Below are positions 14,627-22,895 of a stretch of DNA of 23,031 nucleotides, in pieces. Within the stretch, counting starts at the first letter, position 1. The number at the start of each line of letters is the position of its first letter. Both the position numbers and the translations under genes were made by a program. This DNA comes from Bacteroidetes bacterium UBA6161 (lineage in GTDB: Bacteria; Bacteroidota; Bacteroidia; NS11-12g; UBA955), in contig DIUJ01000017.1 in assembly GCA_002422315.1 (NCBI GenBank), positions 1-23,031 on the forward strand, read 5' to 3'. The notes under the pieces are model-generated. The model did not search any database, was not told where the DNA came from, and saw only the letters and a program-made list of their open reading frames with translations.

Positions 14627-16756
14627 TTATCCGTTTTGGTTTTGTGTTGGTTTTGGCAATAGAGCTTTTCTAGATAGTTTTAGCTTACCGCTTTTTTTAT
14701 CTACTTCTATTAATTTAACCTCTAATTTCTGACCTACTTCTAACACACCTTCCATGGTTGGAATGCGTTTCCAATCTATTTCAGAAATATGCAACAATCC
14801 ATCTTTACCTGGCAAGATTTCTACAAATGCACCAAATTCTACAATAGTTTTTACAGTACCATTGTATACTTCACCAACTTCTGGCTCAGTAATTATCCCT
14901 TTAATCCAGTTTAGGGCAGCGGTAATGCTGTCTAAATTAGCAGAGGATATTTCTACCACACCTTTGCCATCTACTTCTTCTATGTTTATAGAAGCACCTG
15001 TTTTTTCTTGAATCTCTTGGATTACTTTACCTCCGCTTCCAATAATAGCTCCAATGTATTCTTTAGCAACAATTAGTTTTTCTATTCTAGGTGCATGTGG
15101 TTTAAGATCTGCTCTTGGTTCTGAGATTTCTTTTTCCATTTCGCCAAGTATGTGTAGTCTTCCTTCTTTAGACTGAAGCAATGCTTCTTCTAAAACTTCA
15201 TAAGATAAACCATTGATTTTTATATCCATTTGGCAAGCAGTAATCCCTTTTTTGGTACCTACTACTTTAAAGTCCATATCACCTAAGTGATCTTCGTCTC
15301 CAAGAATATCCGAAAGTACTACATATCTTCCTGTTTTTTCGTCAGATACCATACCCATAGCAATACCAGAAACCCCACCTGTGATTTTTATACCTGCATC
15401 CATTAGAGCCATAGAACCAGAACATACAGTTGCCATTGAAGAAGAACCATTGCTTTCCAATACATCACTTACTATTCTTATAGTGTAAGGCATGTCTGCG
15501 GGCAATACTTTTTTCAAGCCTCTAAGCGCAAGATTACCGTGACCAATTTCTCTTCTGCCTGGGCCTCTATTTGGCCTAGCTTCACCTGTAGAGAAAGAAG
15601 GGAAATTGTAATGCAACATAAATTTGTTGTAGCCTCTAAGCATAGGAGTATCCAACATTTGCTCATCCAATTTACTACCTAAAGTTACCGAAGCCAAGGC
15701 TTGGGTTTCTCCTCTTGTAAACACAGAACTTCCGTGGGTAGCTGGCAAATAATCGGTGATACACCATATTGGTCTTATTTCTTTTGGATTTCTTCCATCT
15801 AGTCTTTTCTTGGTTTCTAAAAGCACTTCTCTTACAGTTTCCCACTCTATCTGTTTGTAGTAAGTTTTAACCTTAAACATATCTGCAGTTTCGTCTTCCG
15901 CAAAAAGAGCCAAAACACCATCCTTAATTTCTGAAAACTTCTCACTTCTTACATTTTTTTCAGAAGCAGACATAGCCACTTCTTTGATTTTTGGTTCTGC
16001 GTAAGCGCGAATAGTAGCAAGCATTTCTGGGTTTTCTTCAAACTTTTCGTATTCTCTGATTTGAGTTTTACCTGCTTGTACTTTTAATTCTTTTTGAACT
16101 GCACAATGTTGTTTGATCATAGCATGGCCAAGTTTTATGGCTTCTACCAAATCCTGCTCAGAAATTTCCTCCATTTCGCCTTCTATCATGTTTATGTCAT
16201 GCTCTGTTCCAGCCATAAGAATATCCATGTCGCTTTGTTCCAATTCCGATTTGCTTGGGTTTATAATAAACTCACCATTTATTCTACCAACTCTTACTTC
16301 AGAGATTGGTCCTGCAAAAGGAATATCGGATACCGCTATAGCAGCAGAAGCAGCTAGGCCTGCTAGCACATCTGGGATTATATTTTCGTCGCTAGAAATT
16401 AATTGTACCATTACTTGGGTTTCACAGTGGTAGTCTTCTGGGAAAAGCGGACGCAAAGCCCTGTCAATTAATCTGCAAATCAATATCTCATAATCAGAAA
16501 GTCTTCCTTCTCTACGCAAAAATCCGCCTGGGATTCTTCCTACAGAAGCAAATTTTTCTTGGTAGTCTACAGAAAGTGGAAGAAAATCCACGTCTTTTTT
16601 AGCTTCATAATTGGAAACAATAGTTGCCAAAAGCATGGTGTTGCCTTGTCTTACTACTACCGAACCATGTGCTTGCTTTGCCAGGATACCGGTTTCTATT
16701 TCAATAGTTCTTCCGTTTCCTAGGTCAATTAGTTTTTTAATACCTGTTGGTTTCAT
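14627..16756 (-). CDS. pnp: Polyribonucleotide nucleotidyltransferase (PNPase)
   Basis: PNPase is a trimeric 3'-5' phosphorolytic exoribonuclease central to mRNA turnover. The 709-residue protein has the full layout: two RNase PH-like domains separated by a helical linker, with the active second core marked by GEARPNRGPGRREIGHG and SNGSSSMATVCSGSMALMDAG, then a KH domain (about 560-620, GSGGKVIQEI) and an S1 domain (about 625-695, GAFVEILPGKDGLLHISEI). It follows rpsO as in many bacteria. A terminator stands 38 bases before its ATG, so it is either expressed by read-through or from a promoter I cannot place. An intrinsic terminator follows it. Confidence 0.98.
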   Translation of the reverse strand: MKPTGIKKLIDLGNGRTIEIETGILAKQAHGSVVVRQGNTMLLATIVSNYEAKKDVDFLPLSVDYQEKFASVGRIPGGFLRREGRLSDYEILICRLIDRALRPLFPEDYHCETQVMVQLISSDENIIPDVLAGLAASAAIAVSDIPFAGPISEVRVGRINGEFIINPSKSELEQSDMDILMAGTEHDINMIEGEMEEISEQDLVEAIKLGHAMIKQHCAVQKELKVQAGKTQIREYEKFEENPEMLATIRAYAEPKIKEVAMSASEKNVRSEKFSEIKDGVLALFAEDETADMFKVKTYYKQIEWETVREVLLETKKRLDGRNPKEIRPIWCITDYLPATHGSSVFTRGETQALASVTLGSKLDEQMLDTPMLRGYNKFMLHYNFPSFSTGEARPNRGPGRREIGHGNLALRGLKKVLPADMPYTIRIVSDVLESNGSSSMATVCSGSMALMDAGIKITGGVSGIAMGMVSDEKTGRYVVLSDILGDEDHLGDMDFKVVGTKKGITACQMDIKINGLSYEVLEEALLQSKEGRLHILGEMEKEISEPRADLKPHAPRIEKLIVAKEYIGAIIGSGGKVIQEIQEKTGASINIEEVDGKGVVEISSANLDSITAALNWIKGIITEPEVGEVYNGTVKTIVEFGAFVEILPGKDGLLHISEIDWKRIPTMEGVLEVGQKLEVKLIEVDKKSGKLKLSRKALLPKPTQNQNG

Positions 16757-16791
16757 ATATATACGTTTTATTTTTTTAAAATTTTAACAAA

Positions 16792-16816
16792 AAAAGCCCC
16801 GTAAGTCGGGGCTTTT
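16792..16816 (-). terminator. Intrinsic terminator between rpsO and pnp
   Basis: AAAAGCCCCG and CGGGGCTTTT form a perfect 10-base stem with loop TAAGT; on the minus strand a T-run follows. It should end most rpsO transcripts before pnp. Confidence 0.85.
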
Positions 16817-16861
16817 AGTTAATAAGATTATAAGAAAAACAGCGGTTTTATGTGCTGTATT

Positions 16862-17131
16862 TTATTTTCTGATACCTAATTCTTTGATCAGGGTTCTGTA
16901 TTTTACAATGTCATTTTTAGCTAGGTAGTCCAAAAGAGCTCTTCTTTTTCCTACTAACTTTACCAAGCTTAGCTCTGCCGAAAAATCTTTTTTCGCTTTT
17001 CTAAGATGTGAGGTAATGTGGTTGATTCTTTCTGTGAACAAAGCTATTTGTCCCTCGGTAGAACCTGTATCTGTTGCACCTTTACCAAATTGTGCAAAAA
17101 TTTCTTTCTTTCTTTCTGATGTTACTTGCAT
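16862..17131 (-). CDS. rpsO: 30S ribosomal protein S15
   Basis: S15 binds 16S rRNA early in 30S assembly. From the ATG at 17131 the product has 89 residues, the normal length of the family. The conserved block 'TGSTEGQIALFTERI..HLRKAKKDFS..LSLVKLVGKRRALLDYL' is present in full. A TTG at 17143 would add four residues but is not needed. The gene precedes pnp on the same strand and has a -7 box at 17155-17162. Confidence 0.98.
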   Translation of the reverse strand: MQVTSERKKEIFAQFGKGATDTGSTEGQIALFTERINHITSHLRKAKKDFSAELSLVKLVGKRRALLDYLAKNDIVKYRTLIKELGIRK

Positions 17132-17154
17132 CTCTGTTATCAAATAATGGACGG

Positions 17155-17162
17155 CAAAGATA
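17155..17162 (-). promoter_or_regulatory. rpsO promoter -7 box (TAnnTTTG)
   Basis: On the minus strand this reads TATCTTTG, 23 bases ahead of the rpsO ATG at 17131. Confidence 0.6.
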
Positions 17163-17219
17163 CCATTTATTTTTATTTTGCAAAATATTTTATTAAAAAA
17201 ATCGAAGTGGCTTTTATCT

Positions 17220-17227
17220 TACTTTTG
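17220..17227 (+). promoter_or_regulatory. Promoter -7 box of the IMPase-family gene
   Basis: TACTTTTG matches TAnnTTTG and lies 19 bases ahead of the ATG at 17247. This supports that start over the longer frame from 17178. Confidence 0.5.
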
Positions 17228-17246
17228 CTTGTTGTATTTTTACCCT

Positions 17247-18047
17247 ATGAACTATCAAAAAATCACCCAAGAAGCCTGTGTTGTTGTAAAAGTATGTGGC
17301 GCTTTTATTCAAGAACAAGCCAAAACCTTTAGAAGCGAGGATGTGGAATTAAAAAGCGTGAACCAATTGGTAAGTTATGTAGATATAGAAACAGAAAAAC
17401 GCTTGGTGCAAGGACTATCTGAAATTATAGTAAATGCAGGTTTTATTACTGAAGAAAACTCTATAGAAAACAATGCCAACAAGGAATGGACTTGGATAAT
17501 AGACCCCTTAGACGGAACCACAAACTTTGTTCATTCTTTGCCTATATATAGTATAAGTGTGGCTTTAATGCACCATAATGAAATAGTGGCAGGTATAGTT
17601 TATGAAATAAATAGAGACGAACTATTTTATGCTTATAAAAATGGCGGTGCTTTTATTAATGATAAAAGAATCTTCGTTTCACAAACATCTAGTTTAGACA
17701 ATAGTTTAATTGCTACAGGATTCCCTTACTATGACTATAGCAAGGTAAAGCCATATATGGAATGCTTGGATTTTTTTATGCAAAAAAGCAGAGGCTTACG
17801 GCGTTTGGGTTCTGCTGCGGTAGACCTAGCCTATGTGGCTTGCGGCCGATTTGACGCTTACTTTGAACAAAGCCTTAGCCCATGGGATGTCGCAGCTGGT
17901 TCACTTCTTGTTCTAGAGGCAGGAGGCAAAGTCTGCGATTTTAACCTTCAAAACAACCATGTTTTTGGGAAAGAAATCATTGCTAGTAACGGCAATTTAT
18001 GGGAAGAGTTTTATCCTCCAATTCAGAAAGCTTATTATCCAAAATAA
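17247..18047 (+). CDS. Inositol monophosphatase family phosphatase
   Basis: This 266-residue protein belongs to the Mg-dependent, lithium-sensitive phosphatase family (IMPase/SuhB, also CysQ-like). Metal-binding motifs are in order: the Glu pair in FITEENS (Glu69-Glu70), DPLDGTTN (86-93) and the C-terminal SPWDVAAGSLLVLEAGG. Length and motifs fit inositol-1-monophosphatase (SuhB type) best; 3'(2'),5'-bisphosphate nucleotidase is the main alternative. The start at ATG 17247 gives the usual N-terminus; the frame from 17178 would add a hydrophobic, promoter-overlapping extension that I judge untranslated. The gene is transcribed away from rpsO. Confidence 0.92.
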   Translation: MNYQKITQEACVVVKVCGAFIQEQAKTFRSEDVELKSVNQLVSYVDIETEKRLVQGLSEIIVNAGFITEENSIENNANKEWTWIIDPLDGTTNFVHSLPIYSISVALMHHNEIVAGIVYEINRDELFYAYKNGGAFINDKRIFVSQTSSLDNSLIATGFPYYDYSKVKPYMECLDFFMQKSRGLRRLGSAAVDLAYVACGRFDAYFEQSLSPWDVAAGSLLVLEAGGKVCDFNLQNNHVFGKEIIASNGNLWEEFYPPIQKAYYPK

Positions 18048-18223
18048 AGCTCGTTTTCAAAGTATTGGTTTTATCCCTTTCTTTAGGTTTGTATTTTTGC
18101 AAATAATATTACTAAAACAAGGCGAAAAATTGTTTTCTGCATATTCTTTAGAATGTCTTGGGTTAGGAATAAAAAGAAGCCAAACTAGCAGTTTAGGCTA
18201 AGAATATTTTTAACATTTCCTTT

Positions 18224-18244
18224 TTTATTCCCAAAAGGAATAAA
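18224..18244. promoter_or_regulatory. Perfect inverted repeat ahead of the transketolase operon
   Basis: TTTATTCC and GGAATAAA form an 8-base stem with loop CAAAA, directly before a TAnnTTTG-like box (GATATTTG, 18245-18252) and 27 bases ahead of the ATG at 18271. It could be an operator or a 5' hairpin. There is no T-run on the plus strand, so a terminator is unlikely. Confidence 0.4.
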
Positions 18245-18270
18245 GATATTTGCCACAAAATTCAAAGTTC

Positions 18271-19116
18271 ATGTCAGAAACAAAAAGACTTCAAGAAATA
18301 GCTTCTCAAGTTAGAAGAGATATCGTAAGAATGGTACATGCAGTGCAATCTGGACACCCCGGTGGTTCCCTAGGTTGTGCAGACCTTCTTACCGCGCTAT
18401 ATTTTAATATTTTGGACCACAATCCTAAAGACTTTGACATAAAAGGCAACAACGAAGATGTTTTTGTGCTTAGCAATGGGCATATTTCTCCAGTATTTTA
18501 TAGTGTATTGGCACGAAGTGGCTATTTCCCTGTTAGCGAATTGGCTACATTCCGCAAGCTAAACTCTAGGCTTCAAGGGCACCCTGCTACCAAAGAGAAA
18601 CTACCCGGAGTAAGGGTTGCCTCAGGTTCTCTTGGCCAAGGGCTTAGTTTTGCTGTAGGCGTTGCCTTACAAAAAAAACTAGACCAAGACTCCAAAACCG
18701 TATACGTGAACCTTGGAGATGGCGAATTACAAGAGGGTCAAAACTGGGAAGCAATAATGTTTGCAGCACACAACAAAATTGACAATTTAATAGCCACAGT
18801 AGATTTTAACGGACAACAAATAGATGGTTCTGTAGAAGAAATTATGGGATTTAAAGAACTGAGAACCAAGTTTGAAGCTTTTGGATGGCTTGTTATGGAC
18901 ATGGATGGCAACAATATGGAACAGATTTTGGAAGTTATGCAAGAAGCAAAAGAGCAAACAGGAAACCAAAAGCCCATAGTAGTACTTATGAAAACTGAAA
19001 TGGGCGCTGGGGTAGATTTTATGATGGGTTCGCATGCTTGGCATGGAATTGCACCAAACGACAAACAACTACAGGATGCCTTAGCTCAATTGCCAGAAAC
19101 ATTAGGCGATTACTAA
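18271..19116 (+). CDS. Transketolase, N-terminal (TPP-binding) subunit
   Basis: This is the N-terminal half of a split transketolase, which moves two-carbon units between sugar phosphates in the non-oxidative pentose phosphate pathway. The 281-residue product holds the PP domain: SGHPGGSLG (27-35), LSNGH (67-71), QGHP (102-105) and the TPP/Mg motif GDGELQEGQNW through Asn180 (149-180). It lacks the Pyr and C-terminal domains, which are supplied by the gene at 20536. The ATG at 18271 is chosen over a TTG at 18250 that overlaps the promoter region. A VWA-protein gene follows after 10 bases and separates the two halves. Confidence 0.95.
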   Translation: MSETKRLQEIASQVRRDIVRMVHAVQSGHPGGSLGCADLLTALYFNILDHNPKDFDIKGNNEDVFVLSNGHISPVFYSVLARSGYFPVSELATFRKLNSRLQGHPATKEKLPGVRVASGSLGQGLSFAVGVALQKKLDQDSKTVYVNLGDGELQEGQNWEAIMFAAHNKIDNLIATVDFNGQQIDGSVEEIMGFKELRTKFEAFGWLVMDMDGNNMEQILEVMQEAKEQTGNQKPIVVLMKTEMGAGVDFMMGSHAWHGIAPNDKQLQDALAQLPETLGDY

Positions 19117-19126
19117 AAGACATAAC

Positions 19127-20521
19127 ATGAAAAAAAATGCATTTGTAGCTCTCATTCTTTTCTTTGTGCTAGGATTTAACAGCATAGTACAGGCACAATT
19201 AGTTTCCAAAGCCCCTCTGCAAAAATCCAGAATCCTTATTATTTTTGATGCTTCTGGTAGCATGAGTGGGCAATTTGGTGAAACAGATAGAATATCTGCA
19301 GCCAAACAAATGTTAAATAAAATGGTGGATAGTTTCTCTCAGTTTAAAAATGTAGAACTTGCATTGAGAGTTTACGGTCATCAGTCCGATTTGAAAAATG
19401 TAGATTGTAACGATACAAAATTAGAAATCCCTTTTTCTGCTAACAACCACGAGTTGATCAAAAAAAGAGTGTCTCTTCTTAGGCCAAAAGGCTACACCCC
19501 TATAGCACGTTCTTTGGCCCAGTGTGTAAATGATTTTCCAAATGATGGACCTAATTCTACAACAAGAAACCTGATTATTTTAATTACAGATGGTTTGGAA
19601 GAATGCGGGGGAAACCCTTGTGAGGTAAGCCAAGAATTACAAAAAAAAGGAATTGTTCTAAAACCGTTTATCATAGGTTTAGGGTCCGACCCTGAGGTGT
19701 TTCGTAAGTTTTTCTCTTGTGCAGGAAACTACTATGACGCCAATACACAAGCAGAGTTTGAAACGGTGATGGGGGTAGTTATTTCGCAGGCGCTAAATGC
19801 TACAAGTTGCCAAATAAGCCTTTTAGATGCAAACCAAAGGCCTATGGAAACCAATGTCAATATGACGATTTTTGATGCTTCCACAGGAAAAGAACTCTAC
19901 AATTATTACCATACCATGAATGCAAGAGGGGTTCCAGACACTTTGTTTCTTGACCCAATGCGCAAATACCACATTTTGGTGCATACCACCCCAACTATTT
20001 ATGAAGAAAATATTAGCTTAGTTCCTGGCAAACACAATACCATTGCCTTGAATGCAGGCCAAGGAGATTTAAAATTAATAGTAGAAGGACTTACCAAGTA
20101 CGATAGATTGCAAGCTGTTCTAAGAAAAAGCGGAGAAATGCAAACTGTGTACGCTCAAGATTTTAATACAACTAAAAAATATTTGGTAGGAACTTACGAT
20201 ATTGAAATTCTTTCTACCCCTCCCATTTACAAGAAAGGTATTAAGATAAGCCAGGATAAAACTACGGAAATAAACATTCCACAACCAGGGAAATTAAATC
20301 TTACAAAGACCAAAGACTACGTAGCTGCAATTTATTATATGCACGAAGGCAAGACCACTTGGGTAGCAGATATAGACGAACGCAAATTCAACCAAGTAAT
20401 GGTAATGCAACCAGGCAATTATATAATCCTTGGAAGACATCGCTCTGAAACAAAAACAATTTACACAATCCAAAAAGAATTTACCATCATGTCGGCAAAA
20501 GTTACCGACTATAGACTATAA
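19127..20521 (+). CDS. Secreted VWA-domain protein
   Basis: The 464-residue protein has a signal peptide (residues 1-23, basic start, hydrophobic core, VQA cleavage site) and so acts in the periplasm or outside. A von Willebrand A domain fills about residues 33-225, with a complete metal-ion-dependent adhesion site: DASGS (Asp41, Ser43, Ser45), Thr124 in GYTPIA, and Asp155 in ITDG. Six cysteines lie in or just after the VWA domain. The remaining 230 residues are beta-rich repeats resembling carboxypeptidase-regulatory or Ig-like modules. There is no membrane anchor at the C-terminus. It sits between the two transketolase-half genes with gaps of 10 and 14 bases, so it must be co-transcribed with them. 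The ligand is unknown. Confidence 0.88.
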   Translation: MKKNAFVALILFFVLGFNSIVQAQLVSKAPLQKSRILIIFDASGSMSGQFGETDRISAAKQMLNKMVDSFSQFKNVELALRVYGHQSDLKNVDCNDTKLEIPFSANNHELIKKRVSLLRPKGYTPIARSLAQCVNDFPNDGPNSTTRNLIILITDGLEECGGNPCEVSQELQKKGIVLKPFIIGLGSDPEVFRKFFSCAGNYYDANTQAEFETVMGVVISQALNATSCQISLLDANQRPMETNVNMTIFDASTGKELYNYYHTMNARGVPDTLFLDPMRKYHILVHTTPTIYEENISLVPGKHNTIALNAGQGDLKLIVEGLTKYDRLQAVLRKSGEMQTVYAQDFNTTKKYLVGTYDIEILSTPPIYKKGIKISQDKTTEINIPQPGKLNLTKTKDYVAAIYYMHEGKTTWVADIDERKFNQVMVMQPGNYIILGRHRSETKTIYTIQKEFTIMSAKVTDYRL

Positions 20522-20535
20522 GAACTACATAAAAA

Positions 20536-21492
20536 ATGATACATAGTAAAGACATAAAAGAAAGCAAAGACACACGTTCCGGATTTGGAGCTGGACTCTT
20601 GGAATTAGGCAAACAAAACAAAGATGTAGTAGCACTTTGTGCAGACCTAACAGGCTCGCTTAAAATGGACGCTTTTAAAGAAGCTTTTCCAGAAAGATTT
20701 GTGCAAGCAGGTATTGCCGAAGCAAATATGATAGGAATGGCAGCAGGACTTGCATCTGGAGGCAAAATACCTTTTACAGGGACCTTCGCAAATTTCTCTA
20801 CAGGCAGAGTATACGACCAAATCAGACAATCGGTGGCTTACTCTGGCAAAAATGTGAAAATATGTGCATCCCATGCTGGACTAACCCTAGGAGAAGACGG
20901 CGCAACCCACCAAATACTTGAAGATATAGGCATGATGAAAATGCTGCCTGGAATGACCGTTATAAATCCTTGCGATTACAACCAAACCAAAGCAGCTACT
21001 CTTGCAATTGCAGAACATCAAGGCCCTGTGTATTTAAGATTTGGGCGCCCCAAATGGCCAATTTTTTACCCTGAAACCGAAAAATTTGTGATAGGGAAAG
21101 CTTGGCAAATAAAAGAAGGTAGCGATGTAAGCATTTTTGCAACTGGCCACATGGTTTGGGAAGCTATAAAAGCAACAGAAGAACTAGAGGCAGAAGGAAT
21201 TTCTGTAGACCTTATCAATATACATACCATAAAACCTTTGGATAACGAAGCTGTTCTAAAATCTCTTCACAAAACTAAATGCATGGTAAGTGCAGAAGAA
21301 CACAACAGAATTGGCGGACTAGGCGATAGCTTAGCACAACTTGCTGCAAGCTCCTTCCCTTGCCCACAAGAATATGTGGCGGTAAACGACTCTTTTGGAG
21401 AAAGTGGTACCCCAGATGAACTTTTGGTAAAATATGGCCTAACAGCTAAAAATATAGTAGCTGCTGCTAAGAAAGCACTGGCTAGAAAATAA
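20536..21492 (+). CDS. Transketolase, C-terminal subunit
   Basis: This 318-residue protein supplies the Pyr domain and C-terminal domain of the split transketolase. The Pyr domain (about 15-180) has ADLTGSLKMD and the TPP-activating region AGIAEANMIGMAAGLA with its glutamate, then GRVYDQIRQ and SHAGLTLGEDGATHQ. The C-terminal domain (about 190-315) has the typical ISVDLINIHTIKPLD. A 1-deoxyxylulose-5-phosphate synthase-like or PDH E1 beta relationship is excluded by the fit to the partner half upstream. The two halves are separated by a VWA gene, and an intrinsic terminator follows. Confidence 0.94.
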   Translation: MIHSKDIKESKDTRSGFGAGLLELGKQNKDVVALCADLTGSLKMDAFKEAFPERFVQAGIAEANMIGMAAGLASGGKIPFTGTFANFSTGRVYDQIRQSVAYSGKNVKICASHAGLTLGEDGATHQILEDIGMMKMLPGMTVINPCDYNQTKAATLAIAEHQGPVYLRFGRPKWPIFYPETEKFVIGKAWQIKEGSDVSIFATGHMVWEAIKATEELEAEGISVDLINIHTIKPLDNEAVLKSLHKTKCMVSAEEHNRIGGLGDSLAQLAASSFPCPQEYVAVNDSFGESGTPDELLVKYGLTAKNIVAAAKKALARK

Positions 21493-21512
21493 ACTCTGAA
21501 TATAAAAAAATC

Positions 21513-21537
21513 AAGCCCCTATTAAAGGGGCTTTTTT
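21513..21537 (+). terminator. Intrinsic terminator of the transketolase operon
   Basis: AAGCCCCT pairs with AGGGGCTT around loop ATTAA, then a T-run follows. It lies about 20 bases after the transketolase C-half stop. Confidence 0.88.
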
Positions 21538-21596
21538 CTTGTACAAAAAGCTAAGCTAAATCATTTTTTATACTGCATCTTTGCTCTACTTTTGAA

Positions 21597-22592
21597 ATGG
21601 AAATAAACAAGCCCCAATCAATGCAGGAAATTCTTGAAAAATATGCTCATTTGCAACAGTTACTGGAATTAGAAAATGCTACTCCAGACAGGAAAGAGTT
21701 CCATCAAAAAGTAGCTCCTTTGCTCTTGAAAATGGGGGCAGACAAGGAATTTTTGAAAGACGTAGTAAAACGCAATTTTCTAGACGAGGGTTACTTAAAC
21801 CAGCAATGGTCTGGCTACAATATACCCTTCTTTTATGTGTACGAAACAGAACATTTTGTTCTAAAACTACACCTTTTTCCTCCAGACAAGCACAAACGCG
21901 ACAATATTGCAGCCCACTGTATTCACCACCACAACAACTACATGCTTACCACCAACGCTTTTTTTGGATCGGGCTATGAGAGTATTTTGTTTAGTAAAAA
22001 TCCAAAAGTTGACTCCCAAAGCTTGGAAACAGAAATGCAAATTACCAAGCACTTCCATCAGAAGGATTGGAACCCAAGTACGGTAGACAGCTGGGAACCA
22101 CATGTGGTTTTTATTCCTCAGGAACTTTCTGCTACTCTGCTTATATGGACCCCAGATAAAAAAAGGACTACAGATAGTTTTAGACAAAACCCTGTACTTA
22201 AAGCAGCCAAAAAGCCGCTTCGTTGGGCAATTCACAAACTAGGCCTAAGCAAGCAAATAGGTATAGCCGAAGAACATACCTATCAGTTTTACCCAAACCC
22301 CAATGGAAAAGGATATAAAGGCATAGAAGAAGGCGAATACTTTGCGCCTACCAAAGCAGAAAAAGGACCTATAGTAGATGCATATTCCGCTCAAATGATT
22401 TTTGCTTTTGTACAACGCGCGGGCCTTTTCGACCCGGAATTCTTTACCCAAAACAAATCCAAAATCCCAAGCTATTATCACCCATTTATAAACCAAGCCT
22501 TGGCAAACGAGCCTATAGCCGATGTTTACCACCGTACTGAAATCAATATCCCTCAGAAAACATATTTTAGAGAAGATATTTTGAAAGGGTAA
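21597..22592 (+). CDS. Uncharacterised histidine-rich protein, possible cupin-like fold
   Basis: I do not recognise this 331-residue protein. It has no signal peptide or membrane segment, so it should be cytoplasmic. After an N-terminal helical part (about 1-60) comes a beta-rich segment 'FYVYETEHFVLKLHLFPP' (about 79-96) and then a His cluster (His107, His110-112) in the pattern H-x2-HHH-x7-N-x3-G, which could be the metal-binding strand of a double-stranded beta-helix (cupin or cysteine-dioxygenase type). A later WEPHVVFIP may give another ligand. These are pattern resemblances only. Tyr- and Trp-rich composition suggests a folded enzyme or binding protein. A TAnnTTTG box overlaps the start (21587-21594), so initiation at the ATG at 21621 is possible. 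Confidence 0.75.
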   Translation: MEINKPQSMQEILEKYAHLQQLLELENATPDRKEFHQKVAPLLLKMGADKEFLKDVVKRNFLDEGYLNQQWSGYNIPFFYVYETEHFVLKLHLFPPDKHKRDNIAAHCIHHHNNYMLTTNAFFGSGYESILFSKNPKVDSQSLETEMQITKHFHQKDWNPSTVDSWEPHVVFIPQELSATLLIWTPDKKRTTDSFRQNPVLKAAKKPLRWAIHKLGLSKQIGIAEEHTYQFYPNPNGKGYKGIEEGEYFAPTKAEKGPIVDAYSAQMIFAFVQRAGLFDPEFFTQNKSKIPSYYHPFINQALANEPIADVYHRTEINIPQKTYFREDILKG

Positions 22593-22660
22593 AAGGCAGG
22601 ACTTTTCTGAATTAATTTACTTTTTCTATCCTCGCTTTTTCTTTAAAAGCAATAATTAAA

Positions 22661-22695
22661 AAGTGAAAAGAGAACCGTAAACCGTAAACTGTAAA
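22661..22695. repeat. 7-base tandem array, CYGTAAA type
   Basis: Five units in a strict 7-base register: AAGTGAA, AAGAGAA, CCGTAAA, CCGTAAA, CTGTAAA. The last three are near identical. Confidence 0.75.
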
Positions 22696-22700
22696 CATTA

Positions 22701-22749
22701 GAAGAAGGAACGAAGAATGTAGAATGTAGAACGAGGAATGAAGAAGTGA
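22701..22749. repeat. 7-base tandem array, GAAnGnA type
   Basis: Seven units in a strict 7-base register: GAAGAAG, GAACGAA, GAATGTA, GAATGTA, GAACGAG, GAATGAA, GAAGTGA. Each starts with GAA; the register is shifted by 5 bases from the array upstream. Confidence 0.8.
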
Positions 22750-22847
22750 AAAAGAGCCTATTGCTTTATTGGTCAAAAGACGCGACAAGGGGCAAAACCC
22801 GTAAACTCCTAAACCAACAATCCTTTTAAAAAATAGCAAAGTTTCCA

Positions 22848-22895
22848 TTTCTCCAGAGGAGAAAAATATCCATAGCCCTGGGTTTTAACCCGGGG
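22848..22895. repeat. Double-hairpin REP-like element
   Basis: TTTCTCC-AGA-GGAGAAA (22848-22864) is followed 11 bases later by CCCTGGGTT-TT-AACCCGGGG (22876-22895, one G-T pair). There is no T-run, so this is more like a dispersed palindromic repeat than a terminator. It is unrelated in sequence to the repeats at 13525 and 14268. Confidence 0.65.

Noticed and set aside
17959..18201. Plus-strand open frame of 80 codons after the IMPase gene
   Set aside because: Its first part overlaps the IMPase gene in another frame, and the rest is AT-rich intergenic sequence without a ribosome site.
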